NCBI RefSeq assembly: GCF_009650765.1 | Contig: NZ_CP045740.1 | Coordinates: forward strand, 6,052,001-6,116,000 | Origin: Streptomyces sp. SUK 48 | Lineage (GTDB): Bacteria > Actinomycetota > Actinomycetes > Streptomycetales > Streptomycetaceae | DNA: 64,000 nucleotides | Direction of reading: 5' to 3' | Shown: positions 1 to 10,689 of the stretch, piece after piece | How positions within the stretch are numbered: the stretch's first letter is position 1 | Layout of the letters: each line of letters opens with the position of its first letter | Notes under the pieces: model-generated | Seen by the model: the letters and a program-made list of their open reading frames with translations, nothing else | Database searches by the model: none | What the model was told of the DNA's origin: nothing | Position numbers and translations under genes: made by a program

Positions 1-1
1 G

Positions 2-2000
<1,999 letters not shown>

Positions 2001-2008
<8 letters not shown>

Positions 2009-3464
2009 TCCGAAGGGCTTCCTCAACCACGGCCGCGAGGTCGCCACGACCCGTCCCGTCGGTGAGCGTGTCCAGGACTGGAACGAGGTCTACGTCCCCG
2101 GCTCCCTGCTGCCGATCATCGGCAAGCAGGCCAGCCGGTGCATGGACTGCGGCATCCCGTTCTGCCACAACGGCTGTCCGCTCGGGAACCTGATCCCCGA
2201 GTGGAACGACTACGCCTACCGCGAGGACTGGGCCGCCGCCTACGAGCGGCTGCACGCCACCAACAACTTCCCGGAGTTCACCGGGCGGCTGTGCCCCGCG
2301 CCGTGCGAGTCGGCGTGCGTGCTCGGCATCAACCAGCAGCCGGTCACCATCAAGAACGTCGAGGTCTCCATCATCGACAAGGCGTGGGAGGGCGGGCACG
2401 TCGCCCCGAGCATCCCCGAGCGCCTGTCCGGCAAGACGGTCGCGGTGATCGGCTCGGGCCCCTCCGGCCTGGCCGCCGCCCAGCAGCTGACCCGGGCCGG
2501 CCACACGGTCGCCGTCTACGAGCGCGCGGACCGCATCGGGGGCCTGCTGCGCTACGGCATCCCCGAGTTCAAGATGGAGAAGCGGCACATCAACCGCCGT
2601 ATCGAGCAGATGCGCGCGGAGGGCACCCGCTTCCGCACCGGTGTGGAGGTCGGCCGCGACCTCAGCGCCCGTGACCTGAAGAAGCGCTACGACGCGATCG
2701 TGATCGCCGCCGGCTCCACCACCGCCCGCGACCTGCCCGTCCCCGGGCGGGAGCTGAAGGGCGTCTACCAGGCGATGGAGTACCTGCCGCTGGCCAACAA
2801 GGTCCAGGAGGGCGACTACGTGGCCCCGCCCGTGACGGCCGAGGGCAAGCACGTCGTCGTGATCGGCGGCGGCGACACCGGCGCGGACTGCGTGGGCACC
2901 GCCCACCGGCAGGGCGCGGCCTCGGTCACCCAGCTGGAGATCATGCCCCGCCCGAACGACGAGCGGCACCCGACCGGGCAGCCCTGGCCCACCTTCCCGA
3001 TCCTCTACAAGGTCACCTCGGCCCACGAGGAGGGCGGCGACCGGATCTACTCCGCCTCCACCACCCACTTCGAGGGCGACGAGGAGGGCAATGTGCAGTG
3101 GCTGCACATCGCCGAGGTCGAGTTCGTGGACGGCAAGCCGACCCAGAAGCCGGGCAGCGAGCGCCGCATCCCGGCCCAGCTGGTCACCCTGGCGATGGGC
3201 TTCACCGGCACCGACCGGGAGAACGGTCTGGTGGAGCAGTTTGGTCTAGACCTCGACGAGCGCGGTAACATCGCCCGCGACGCCGACTTCCAGACCAATG
3301 TGCCGGGGGTGTTCGTCGCCGGTGACGCCGGCCGCGGGCAGTCCCTCATCGTCTGGGCGATCGCGGAGGGCCGCTCGGCCGCCCGCGGCGTCGACCGCTA
3401 CCTGACCGGGGCCAGCGACCTGCCGGCCCCGATCCGCCCGACCGACCGCGCGCTCGCGGTCTGA
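2001..3464 (+). CDS. gltD: Glutamate synthase small subunit
   Basis: A 487-residue protein, the usual GltD length. Near the N-terminus lie the two cysteine clusters for 4Fe-4S centres ([17 protein letters not shown] and CPAPCESAC). An FAD-binding Rossmann motif [10 protein letters not shown] follows, then an NADPH-binding motif GGGDTGADC. It passes electrons from NADPH through FAD and the iron-sulfur centres to GltB, making cytosolic glutamate synthase (GOGAT). The ATG lies inside the end of gltB with an 8-base overlap. Two stem-loops after the stop suggest that the gltBD transcript ends here. Confidence 0.97.
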
Positions 3465-3482
3465 CGGCACCCCTGGAACGTC

Positions 3483-3553
3483 CCGCACAAAGGCGTGCGG
3501 AACACCAATGGCGTCTGCCCACCTGTCCCCGACCGGACGACCGGGCAGACGCC
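3483..3553 (+). terminator. Two stem-loops after gltD, probable terminator
   Basis: The first hairpin pairs CCGCAC (3483-3488) with GTGCGG (3495-3500). The second pairs GGCGTCTGCCC (3510-3520) with GGGCAGACGCC (3543-3553), an 11-bp perfect stem with a 22-base loop, followed by a short T-containing stretch. Position 20-90 bases after the gltD stop supports termination of gltBD. Confidence 0.6.
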
Positions 3554-3559
3554 GTTGAC

Positions 3560-3834
3560 TTTTCCGCCCCGCCGCGCGGTGCCCCGGCTCCGGCGGTCAG
3601 CGAGGCCGCCGTCAGCCAGGCGAGCGCGAGCAGCAGGGCGAGCAGGGCCACGCACACCCCCGCCTGCACCAGCGCGCGCCGCCCCTCGCGGGGCGCGTAG
3701 GCGTACGCCGGCGTCACCGCGGCTGCCCGAGAGCAGCCCCCGAGGTTGCCCTGCCAGGAAGTGAGCCCCACCGAACCGCCGAGCGCCGACAGCGGATACA
3801 GGGCGAGGGAGCGCACGCGGCCCAGCCGGGTCAA
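3560..3834 (-). pseudogene. Possible remnant of a small membrane protein
   Basis: No clear gene fills the 480 bases between gltD and the VWA gene. On the minus strand, a frame starting at 3834 encodes one convincing hydrophobic helix of about 20 residues (VCVALLALLLALAWLTAASL, residues 60-79). The frame then runs without a stop through the gltD terminator into gltD antisense, which a real gene would not do. It may be a decayed or frameshifted one-helix membrane protein, or simply chance. No function is suggested. Confidence 0.2.
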
Positions 3835-3948
3835 CAGGTCGTCACGAGGGACTCGGCGGCGAACAAAACAGCGAACCGGTGGGCCGGCCGTGCCGCCCCG
3901 TGCGCGTGATCACGTAGGCTCGGCCCCTCGGAACAGCCAGAGGGGGCC

Positions 3949-4674
3949 ATGGCCGCGATCAGCCTGCGCAAGGTGGAGGAGACCGCGCCCGCGCTCGTCG
4001 GCGCCTACCGCTCGGCCGGGGTCAGCCTGCGCAAACACGGCCTGGACGGACTGCGCGCCGCCGTCTACCTCGTCCTCGACCACTCCGGCTCCATGCGCCC
4101 CTACTACCAGGACGGCAGCGTCCAGGCGCTCGCCGACCGGGTGCTCGGGCTGTCCGCGCACCTGGACGACGACGGCCGGGTGCCGGTGGTGTTCTTCTCC
4201 ACCGACATCGACGCCGTCACCGACATCCCCCTCGCCCGGCACGCGGGCAGCGTCGAGCGGATCGTCGCCGGGCTCGGCCACATGGGCAAGACCAGCTACC
4301 ACCTGGCGATGGACGCCGTCATCGACCACTACCTGGACAGCGGCGCGACCGATCCCGCCCTGGTCGTCTTCCAGACCGACGGCGGCCCGATCAACAAGCT
4401 CGCCGCGGAACGCTATCTCTGCAAGTCCGCCAAGCTCCCCCTGTTCTGGCAGTTCATCGGCTTCGGCGACCCGCACAGCAAGCAGTTCGACTTCCTGCGC
4501 AAGCTCGACGAACTCCCGGTGCCCGGCAAGCGGATCGTGGACAACGCCGGCTTCTTCCACGCGGGCGAGGACCCCCGGCGCGTCCCCGACACCGAGCTGT
4601 ACGACCGTCTCGTCGGCGAGTTCCCCTCCTGGCTGTCGGCCGCGCGCGCCGCGGGCGTCGTCCGCCCCTCCTGA
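3949..4674 (+). CDS. VWA-domain protein, TerF/TerY-like
   Basis: A 241-residue protein that is essentially one von Willebrand A domain. The metal-ion-dependent adhesion site motif DxSxS is intact as DHSGSM (residues 44-49). A conserved Thr in GKTSYH and an Asp in QTDGGP complete the expected MIDAS ligands. No signal peptide or membrane helix is seen, so it is probably cytosolic. Stand-alone VWA proteins of this type resemble the C-terminal half of TerF from tellurite-resistance loci, but no other ter gene lies nearby, so the role is unknown. A GAGGG ribosome-binding site precedes the ATG. It is probably transcribed alone. Confidence 0.85.
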   Translation: MAAISLRKVEETAPALVGAYRSAGVSLRKHGLDGLRAAVYLVLDHSGSMRPYYQDGSVQALADRVLGLSAHLDDDGRVPVVFFSTDIDAVTDIPLARHAGSVERIVAGLGHMGKTSYHLAMDAVIDHYLDSGATDPALVVFQTDGGPINKLAAERYLCKSAKLPLFWQFIGFGDPHSKQFDFLRKLDELPVPGKRIVDNAGFFHAGEDPRRVPDTELYDRLVGEFPSWLSAARAAGVVRPS

Positions 4675-4684
4675 ACCGGCCCGC

Positions 4685-5647
4685 TCAGGGCGCCACCTCC
4701 CCGAGGGCGTCGGCCAGGACCAGCGCCCGGCACTCCTCGGGCGTCCCCCACGCGGTGCGCAGCGCACGGGCCTTGGTCAGCCACAGGGAGAGGTCGTACT
4801 CCGCGGTGTAGCCGATCGCGCCGTGCAGATGCAGCGCCGTCCGCGCGGTGGTGTACGCCGCCTCGCACGCCCTGAGCTTGGCCGCGGCCACGTCCGCCGG
4901 ACGCATCGACACCGCCGCGCCCAGCACGAGGGGCCGGGCGAACTCCAGGGCCGTCTTCGCGTCGGCCAGCCGGTGCTTGACCGCCTGGAAGGAGCCGACG
5001 GGCACCCCGAACTGGGTGCGCTGCCCGACGTAACGCACCGTGCGGTCGAGCAGCGCGAGGCCGACACCGAGGGCCTGGGCGGCGACGGCCAGCCGGGCCC
5101 AGCCGAGGGCCCGTTCGCAGGGGGGAGCGGTGAGCAGCGGCGCGCCGTCCGGGGCGAGCGGGGTCAGCCGGCGGGCCGGATCGAGGGACGCGCGCACCGG
5201 CCCCGGCTTCGCCAGGTACAGGCCGCCGGGGGTGAGCGCGAGCCGGAGCGCGGCCGCGTCCCCGTCCAGGGCGAGACCGCCGGGCGGCGCCACGGTGGCC
5301 GCCTCCTCGCCCGCCGCGAGCCCCGGCAGAAAGCGCCCGGCGTACGGCGGCGCGTCCAGGAGCACCGCCGCCACGACCGTCTCCACCAGCGGGCCGGGCA
5401 CCGCGTGCCGCCCCAGCTCCACGAACGCGAGGGCCAGTTCCACCGGGCGCCGCCCCGCCCCGCCGTACTCCTGCGGCACCGCGAGCCCGAACACCCCCGC
5501 CTTTCCGAGCCGCGCCCACAGCGCCCGCCCGCGCGCGTGCTCGCCACGGCCCCACTCCCGGACCACCGCCGGGGTGTCCGCCGCCGTCAGCAGGGCGTCC
5601 AGCACGCCGGTGAAGGCCCGCTGTTCGGCATCGGGCAGGAAGCGCAT
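4685..5647 (-). CDS. Short acyl-CoA dehydrogenase, HIP-cluster partner subunit
   Basis: A 320-residue acyl-CoA dehydrogenase, about 60 residues shorter than a standard one. That length matches the small subunits (FadE32/FadE33 type) of heteromeric steroid acyl-CoA dehydrogenases. The FAD-contact stretch QFGVPVGSFQAVKHRLAD and the C-terminal HLHGAIGYTAEYDLSLWL are present. The start overlaps the stop of the upstream fadE30-like gene by one base (TGATG), so the two are co-translated and could form a mixed oligomer. It is proposed to desaturate a CoA thioester in ring C/D breakdown. Which FadE it corresponds to cannot be decided by eye. An alternative is a dehydrogenase for another branched acyl-CoA. 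Confidence 0.8.
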   Translation of the reverse strand: MRFLPDAEQRAFTGVLDALLTAADTPAVVREWGRGEHARGRALWARLGKAGVFGLAVPQEYGGAGRRPVELALAFVELGRHAVPGPLVETVVAAVLLDAPPYAGRFLPGLAAGEEAATVAPPGGLALDGDAAALRLALTPGGLYLAKPGPVRASLDPARRLTPLAPDGAPLLTAPPCERALGWARLAVAAQALGVGLALLDRTVRYVGQRTQFGVPVGSFQAVKHRLADAKTALEFARPLVLGAAVSMRPADVAAAKLRACEAAYTTARTALHLHGAIGYTAEYDLSLWLTKARALRTAWGTPEECRALVLADALGEVAP

Positions 5648-6786
5648 CAGCGGCGTCCCTTCGGCAGACCGAGCAGCCGCTCGGCGATGATGTCGCGCTG
5701 GATCTCGTTGGTCCCCGCGTAGACCGGCCCGGCCAGCGCGAACACGTACCCCTGCGCCCAGGCGCCCTCCGCCGCCTCGCCCTCCGGGCCCAGCAGATCG
5801 AGCGCCGTCTCGTGCAGTGCGAGGTCCAGCTCGGACCAGAACACCTTGTTCATGCTGGTCTCCGGGCCGAGCCGGTCGCCGGCCAGGAACCGGGAGGCGG
5901 CCGCGTAGGTGAACAGCCGGTAGGCGCGGGCGCCGATCACCGCGTCCGCCACCCGCTCCCGCGCGTGCTCGGGGCAGCCGCGCGCCCGCCACAGCGCGAC
6001 CAGCCGGTGCGCCGCCGCGAGGAAGCGGCCCGGTGAACGCAGCGTCAGCCCCCGCTCGTTGCCCGCCGTCGACATCGCGATCCGCCAGCCCTGTCCCGGC
6101 TCGCCGATCACGTCCCCGTCCGGCACGAACACCTCGTCCAGGAACAGCTCCGCGAACGCGGGCCTGCCGTCGAGACGGCCGATCGGACGCACCGTGACCC
6201 CCCGGGCGCGCAGGTCGAACATCAGATAGGTCAGCCCCTGATGCGGGCGCTCCGCCCCCGGATCGCTGCGGAACAGCCCGAAGGCCCGGTCCGCGAAGGC
6301 CGCCCGCGAGGACCAGGTCTTCTGGCCGCTGAGCAGCCAGCCGCCGTCCGCGCGCACCGCCCGGGAGCTGAGCGAGGCCAGATCCGAACCCGCCTCCGGC
6401 TCCGACCACGCCTGTGCCCACACCACCTCGCCCGAGGCCATCGGCGGCAGCACCCGCGCGCACTGCTCCGGTGTCCCGTGCGCCAGCAGGGTCGGCGCCA
6501 GCAGATCGGTCCCGTTCTGCCCGACCCGGCCCGGCGCGCCCGCCGCCCAGTACTCCTCCTCGAACAGCAGCCAGCCCAGCAGTCCCGCGTCCCGCCCGCC
6601 GTACCGCCGCGGCCAGGACACCACCGACCAGTGGTCCGCGGCCAGTTCGGCCTCCCAGGCGCGATGGGCGGCGAACCCGGCCGCGGTCTCCAGCGAGGGC
6701 AGCGGCACCCGCGGCACATGCGCCGCCAGCCAGGCGCGGGCCTCGGCGCGTAACTCCTCGTCGGCCGGGGAGAAGGTCAGGTCCAT
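5647..6786 (-). CDS. fadE30: Acyl-CoA dehydrogenase, FadE30-like
   Basis: About 379 residues, close to FadE30 length, with an N-terminal helical domain, a middle beta domain (WSEPEAGSDLASL) and a C-terminal domain. The usual catalytic Glu of the YEGT motif is Ala here (VYAGTNEIQR). A Glu in AGNERGLTLR (residue 244) sits where isovaleryl-CoA dehydrogenase has its base. In the KstR2 pathway FadE30 desaturates 5-OH-HIC-CoA. The start at 6786 (MDLTFSP) is chosen from family alignment by memory; GTG 6798 and ATG 6801 are possible. Codon 12 is TTA (6751-6753), read by the bldA tRNA in Streptomyces. The promoter overlaps the operator at 6807-6826. Confidence 0.85.
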   Translation of the reverse strand: MDLTFSPADEELRAEARAWLAAHVPRVPLPSLETAAGFAAHRAWEAELAADHWSVVSWPRRYGGRDAGLLGWLLFEEEYWAAGAPGRVGQNGTDLLAPTLLAHGTPEQCARVLPPMASGEVVWAQAWSEPEAGSDLASLSSRAVRADGGWLLSGQKTWSSRAAFADRAFGLFRSDPGAERPHQGLTYLMFDLRARGVTVRPIGRLDGRPAFAELFLDEVFVPDGDVIGEPGQGWRIAMSTAGNERGLTLRSPGRFLAAAHRLVALWRARGCPEHARERVADAVIGARAYRLFTYAAASRFLAGDRLGPETSMNKVFWSELDLALHETALDLLGPEGEAAEGAWAQGYVFALAGPVYAGTNEIQRDIIAERLLGLPKGRR

Positions 6787-6806
6787 GGCCGCCGTCACCA
6801 TCCTTC

Positions 6807-6826
6807 CCTAACAAGTGTTTGGTAGG
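6807..6826. promoter_or_regulatory. KstR2-type operator between fadE30-like gene and ipdF
   Basis: The core, read on the minus strand, is ACCAAACACTTGTT (6823-6810), flanked by CT/AG. It differs at one position from the mycobacterial KstR2 box AnCAAGnnCTTGnT as I remember it. Almost the same sequence recurs at 13064-13077. It lies in the only gap between two divergent genes and overlaps a likely -10 element for ipdF (TAGGTT, 6823-6828), so binding would block both promoters. The ipdF ATG is only 11 bases beyond that -10, suggesting a leaderless transcript. Confidence 0.75.
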
Positions 6827-6839
6827 TTAGCGTGGCCCT

Positions 6840-7625
6840 ATGACAGGCGTCGAGAGCCCGGCCTACGTCCCCGGGCACGGACTGCTCAACGGCCGCACCG
6901 CCGTCGTCACCGCGGCGGCCGGCACCGGCATCGGCGGGGCCACCGCGCGCCGCTTCCTGGAGGAGGGCGCCCGCGTCCTGCTCAGCGACGCACACCCCCG
7001 GCGCCTCGCGGAGTGCGCGGCCGGACTGACCCGGCGGTTCCCGGGCGCGGTGACCGCCCTGCCCTGCGACGTCACCGACGAGCGGCAGGTCCAGGCCCTG
7101 TTCGAGACGGCCGCCGCCGAGCACGGCCGACTGGACATCGTCGTCAACAACGCGGGCCTCGGCGGCACTTCGCCCCTCGCCGACATGACCGACGACCAGT
7201 GGACCCGCGTCCTGGACGTCACCCTGAACGGCACCTTCCGCTGCACCCGCGCCGCCCTGCGCGCCCTGCGCACCACCGGCGGCGGGGTGATCGTCAACAA
7301 CGCCTCCGTCGTCGGCTGGCGCGCCCAGGCCGGACAGGCCCACTACGCCGCCGCCAAGGCCGGGGTGATGGCCCTGACCCGCTGCGCCGCCATCGAGGCC
7401 GCCGCCTACGGGGTGCGGGTCAACGCCGTCGCGCCGAGCCTCGCCCACCACCCCCACCTGGTGAAGGTCACCACCCCCGAACTCCTCGCGGACCTGACCG
7501 GACGCGAGGCGTTCGGCCGCGCCGCCGAACCCTGGGAGGTGGCCAACGTGATCGTGTTCCTCGCCTCCGACTACTCCTCGTACATGACCGGCGAGACCGT
7601 CGCCGTCAGCAGCCAGCGCGCCTAG
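6840..7625 (+). CDS. ipdF: Short-chain dehydrogenase, IpdF-like
   Basis: A 261-residue classical SDR. The cofactor-binding motif is TAAAGTGIG (residues 24-32). NNAG is at 103-106, and the catalytic Ser156, Tyr169 and Lys173 (YAAAK) are all in place. IpdF oxidises the ring hydroxyl of the HIP-CoA intermediate in the mycobacterial pathway. That reading is supported by length, by the unusual TAAAGTGIG cofactor motif remembered from Rv3559c-type proteins, and by the neighbouring kstR2, fadA6 and ipd genes. It is the first gene of a plus-strand unit ipdF-kstR2-fadA6 and lies directly beside the shared operator. A generic 3-hydroxyacyl-CoA reductase is the alternative. Confidence 0.8.
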   Translation: MTGVESPAYVPGHGLLNGRTAVVTAAAGTGIGGATARRFLEEGARVLLSDAHPRRLAECAAGLTRRFPGAVTALPCDVTDERQVQALFETAAAEHGRLDIVVNNAGLGGTSPLADMTDDQWTRVLDVTLNGTFRCTRAALRALRTTGGGVIVNNASVVGWRAQAGQAHYAAAKAGVMALTRCAAIEAAAYGVRVNAVAPSLAHHPHLVKVTTPELLADLTGREAFGRAAEPWEVANVIVFLASDYSSYMTGETVAVSSQRA

Positions 7626-7655
7626 GGCGAGCGGGGGAGCGTCCAGAATGGGTGC

Positions 7656-8333
7656 GTGCCGACCAAGAAGAAGCCCCAGGTGACCGCCGCCGCGGTCCGG
7701 CGCGGCGAACTCCTCAACACCGCCGCCGACGTGTTCGCCGAGCACGGCTACAACGCCACCACCGTCCGCCGCATCGCCGACCACGCCGGCATGCTCGCGG
7801 GCAGCCTCTACTACCACTTCGACTCCAAGGAGTCGATGCTGGAAGAGATCCTGCGGACCTTCCTCGACGAGCTGTGGGGCGGCTACGACACCGTCCTCGC
7901 CGCCGGACTCGGGCCCCGCGAGACGCTGGAGGCCCTCGTCACCGAGTCCTTCCGGGAGATCGACCGGCACCGCGCCGCCGTCGCCATCTACCAGAAGGAG
8001 AGCCGGCAACTCGTCGCCCAGGACCGGTTCGCCTTCCTCGCCGAGTCCCAGCGCAGGTTCGAACGGGCCTGGCTCTCCACTCTGGAACGCGGCGTCGCCG
8101 AACACGTCTTCCGCGCCGACCTGGACGTCCGGCTCACCTACCGGTTCGTCCGCGACACCGTGTGGGTCGCCGCCTCCTGGTACCGGCCCGGCGGGCAGCA
8201 CAGCCCCGAGGAGATCGCCCGCCAGTACCTGTCGATGGTGCTGGACGGCATCGCCGTACGCACACAGCACGAAGAGCGTGAAAAGCGCCAAGAGCACGAA
8301 GGGCGCAGCGAGAAGAGCGGGCACAGCGGATAA
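7656..8333 (+). CDS. kstR2: TetR-family repressor, KstR2-like
   Basis: A 225-residue TetR regulator with a GTG start. The DNA-binding helix-turn-helix spans roughly residues 14-60 (TTVRRIADHAGMLAGSLYYHF is its core region). The ligand domain contains the WYRPGG stretch typical of KstR2-like proteins. In mycobacteria and rhodococci KstR2 represses the HIP genes and is released by HIP-CoA. Two nearly identical palindromes at 6807-6826 and 13062-13080 are the obvious targets, so this gene probably controls the whole island, including itself through the ipdF promoter. The last 20 or so residues are a charged tail (EEREKRQEHEGRSEKSG) beyond the normal fold. There are 30 bases between ipdF and this start. 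Confidence 0.85.
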   Translation: MPTKKKPQVTAAAVRRGELLNTAADVFAEHGYNATTVRRIADHAGMLAGSLYYHFDSKESMLEEILRTFLDELWGGYDTVLAAGLGPRETLEALVTESFREIDRHRAAVAIYQKESRQLVAQDRFAFLAESQRRFERAWLSTLERGVAEHVFRADLDVRLTYRFVRDTVWVAASWYRPGGQHSPEEIARQYLSMVLDGIAVRTQHEEREKRQEHEGRSEKSGHSG

Positions 8334-8364
8334 CACCCCTTTCCTGGTGAGGGAGTCGAGTGGC

Positions 8365-9522
8365 ATGGCCGAGGCATACATCGTCGAAGCGGTCCGCACG
8401 CCCGTCGGGCGACGCGGGGGAGGACTCAGCGGCGTCCACCCGGCCGACCTGGGCGCCCATGTCCTGCGCGCCCTCGTGGAGCGGGCCGGCGTCGACCCGG
8501 CCGCCGTCGAGGACGTCGTGTTCGGTTGTCTGGACGCGGTGGGCCCCCAGGCCGGGGACATCGCCCGCACCAGCTGGCTGGCCGCCGGACTGCCCGAGGA
8601 GGTGCCGGGTGTGACCGTGGACCGGCAGTGCGGCTCCTCGCAGCAGGCCGTGCACTTCGCCGCACAGGCCGTGCTCTCCGGCACCCAGGACCTGGTGGTC
8701 GCGGGCGGTGTGCAGAACATGTCCCAGATCCCCATCGCCTTCGCCTCCCGCCGGGCCGCCGACCCGCTCGGCCTGACCGAGGGCCCCTTCCTCGGCAGCA
8801 CCGGCTGGCGCGCCCGCTACGGCAACAGACCCGTCAACCAGTTCGCCGGCGCCGAGGCCATCGCCGCCCAGTGGCGCATCGGCCGCGCCGAGCAGGAGGA
8901 GTTCGCCCTGCGCTCGCACCGCCGGGCGGTGTGGGCCATCGACACCGGCCGCTTCGAGCGCGAGACCGTCCCCTACGGTCCGGTCGCCGTGGACGAGGGC
9001 CCGCGCCGTGACACCTCCCTGGAGAAGATGGCCGCCCTGAAGCCGGTCCTCGACGGCGGCACCATCAGCGCCGCCTGCTCCTCCCAGACCTCCGACGGCG
9101 CCGCCGCGCTCCTCCTCGCCTCCGAACGCGCGGTACGCGACCACGGACTGCGTCCCCGCGCCCGTGTCCACCACCTCTCCGCGCGCGGCGAGGACCCCAT
9201 CCGCATGCTCTCCGCCCCCATCCCGGCCACCGCGCACGCCCTGAAGAAGACCGGCCTGACCATCGACGCCCTCGACCTCGTGGAGATCAACGAGGCGTTC
9301 GCCCCGGTCGTCCTCGCCTGGCTGAAGGAGACCGGCGCCGACCCCGAGAAGGTCAATGTCAACGGCGGCGCGATCGCCCTCGGCCACCCCCTCGGCTCGA
9401 CCGGCGCCCGCCTGATGACCACCCTGCTCCACGAACTGGAGCGCACCGGCGGCCGCTACGGCCTCCAGACCATGTGCGAGGGCGGCGGCCAGGCCAACGT
9501 GACGATCATCGAACGCCTCTGA
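8365..9522 (+). CDS. fadA6: Acetyl-CoA acetyltransferase, FadA6-like
   Basis: A 385-residue thiolase, the length of FadA6. The nucleophilic Cys89 lies in DRQCGSS, the His in GGAIALGHPLGSTG, and the second Cys in TMCEGGGQA near the C-terminus, so all catalytic groups are present. It would cleave the beta-ketoacyl-CoA formed after rings C and D are opened. The ATG at 8365 is chosen because it has a GAGGGAG ribosome-binding site 9 bases upstream and gives the normal thiolase N-terminus; an open frame extends further upstream. It is the last gene of the ipdF-kstR2-fadA6 unit and converges with ipdC. Confidence 0.88.
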   Translation: MAEAYIVEAVRTPVGRRGGGLSGVHPADLGAHVLRALVERAGVDPAAVEDVVFGCLDAVGPQAGDIARTSWLAAGLPEEVPGVTVDRQCGSSQQAVHFAAQAVLSGTQDLVVAGGVQNMSQIPIAFASRRAADPLGLTEGPFLGSTGWRARYGNRPVNQFAGAEAIAAQWRIGRAEQEEFALRSHRRAVWAIDTGRFERETVPYGPVAVDEGPRRDTSLEKMAALKPVLDGGTISAACSSQTSDGAAALLLASERAVRDHGLRPRARVHHLSARGEDPIRMLSAPIPATAHALKKTGLTIDALDLVEINEAFAPVVLAWLKETGADPEKVNVNGGAIALGHPLGSTGARLMTTLLHELERTGGRYGLQTMCEGGGQANVTIIERL

Positions 9523-9558
9523 GCGCGAGCCGCCCCTCTCTTCCGGGCCCGGGACCCG

Positions 9559-10689
9559 TCAGCCCCGGGTCCGCCGGGCTCCCGGGTTCGCCGGTCTCCC
9601 GTCCACGCCGGCCCCATCGGCCCCCGCGCCCCCCGCCCTCTCCGTCAACCCTTCCAGCCGCTCCAGTACTTCCTCCGCCTCCTTCACGATCCGCTCCACC
9701 AGTTCCGCGCACGAGGGCAGGTCCTCGATCAGCCCGGTGACCTGCCCGGCGGCCATCACCCCCAGGTCCGTACGGCCGTCCACCATCGCCGACTTGAGCA
9801 GCACCGGTGTGTTCGCCGCGAGCAGGAGCTGACCCCAGGCCAACTCCTTGCCGTGCCGCAGGGCGAGACCGTCGCGGACCAGCTGCCGCCAGGTCAGCCC
9901 CGACAGCCGCCGGAATCCGGCCGCCCGCCGCACCGCGTGCCCGAGGGTCCGTATGCGGCCGGAGCGTTCGAGCGCCGTCACCAGGTCCGTGCGCAGCATG
10001 CGGTGCGGCAGGCCGTCCACCGCGCGGGTCACGGTGACGTCCCGGACCGTGGCCGCCAGATATCTGGCCTTCACCGGATCCGGCACCGTCGAGTCCGAGG
10101 TGAGCAGGAACCGGGTGCCCATCGCCACCCCCGCCGCCCCGTACGCCAGCGCCGCCACCAGGCCCCGCCCGTCGAAGAACCCGCCCGCCGCGACCACCGG
10201 TATCCGCACCGCGTCGACCACCTGCGGCAGCAGCACGCTCGTGGCCACCTCGCCGGTGTGGCCGCCGCCCTCGCCGCCCTGCACGATCACCGCGTCCGCG
10301 CCCCACGCGGCGACCTTCTCCGCGTGCCGTCGCGCCCCGACGGACGGGATCACCACCACCCCCGCCTCCTTGAGCCGGTCGATCAGCTCGCGGGAGGGAG
10401 CCAGCGCGAAGGAGGCCACCCGCACGCCCTCCGCCAGCAGGATCTCCACCCGCTCGGCCGCATCCCCGGCGTCCGCGCGCAGGTTCACCCCGAACGGCGC
10501 CCCCGTGCGCGACCGCACCTCCCGTATCGCCGCCCGCAGCTGAGCGGGTGTCATCGTGGCCGAGCCCAGGATGCCCAGCGCGCCCGCGTTCGCCGCCGCC
10601 GACACCAGCCGGGGTCCGGCCACCCAGCCCATCCCGGTCTGCACCACCGGATGACGGACGCCGGTCAGCCGGGTGAGCGCGGTCTCCAT
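9559..10689 (-). CDS. ipdC: FMN-dependent nitronate-monooxygenase-family enzyme, IpdC-like
   Basis: A 376-residue TIM-barrel flavoprotein of the nitronate monooxygenase / 2-nitropropane dioxygenase family. The family signature GADAVIVQGGEGGGHTGE is present, and the phosphate-binding loop is AAGGFFDGRGLVAAL. In the HIP pathway IpdC is a flavin-dependent reductase acting between FadE30 and ring-D opening. Its start overlaps the ipdB stop by one base (TGATG), so it is the last gene of an echA20-ipdA-ipdB-ipdC unit. About 25 C-terminal residues rich in Gly, Ala and Arg exceed the usual family length. Without the context it would be called only a nitronate monooxygenase. Confidence 0.83.
   Translation of the reverse strand: METALTRLTGVRHPVVQTGMGWVAGPRLVSAAANAGALGILGSATMTPAQLRAAIREVRSRTGAPFGVNLRADAGDAAERVEILLAEGVRVASFALAPSRELIDRLKEAGVVVIPSVGARRHAEKVAAWGADAVIVQGGEGGGHTGEVATSVLLPQVVDAVRIPVVAAGGFFDGRGLVAALAYGAAGVAMGTRFLLTSDSTVPDPVKARYLAATVRDVTVTRAVDGLPHRMLRTDLVTALERSGRIRTLGHAVRRAAGFRRLSGLTWRQLVRDGLALRHGKELAWGQLLLAANTPVLLKSAMVDGRTDLGVMAAGQVTGLIEDLPSCAELVERIVKEAEEVLERLEGLTERAGGAGADGAGVDGRPANPGARRTRG

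Noticed and set aside
4685..6814. A single 709-residue protein spanning both acyl-CoA dehydrogenases
   Set aside because: Its N-terminal half is an out-of-frame reading of the fadE30-like gene; only the last 320 residues are a real acyl-CoA dehydrogenase with its own ATG.
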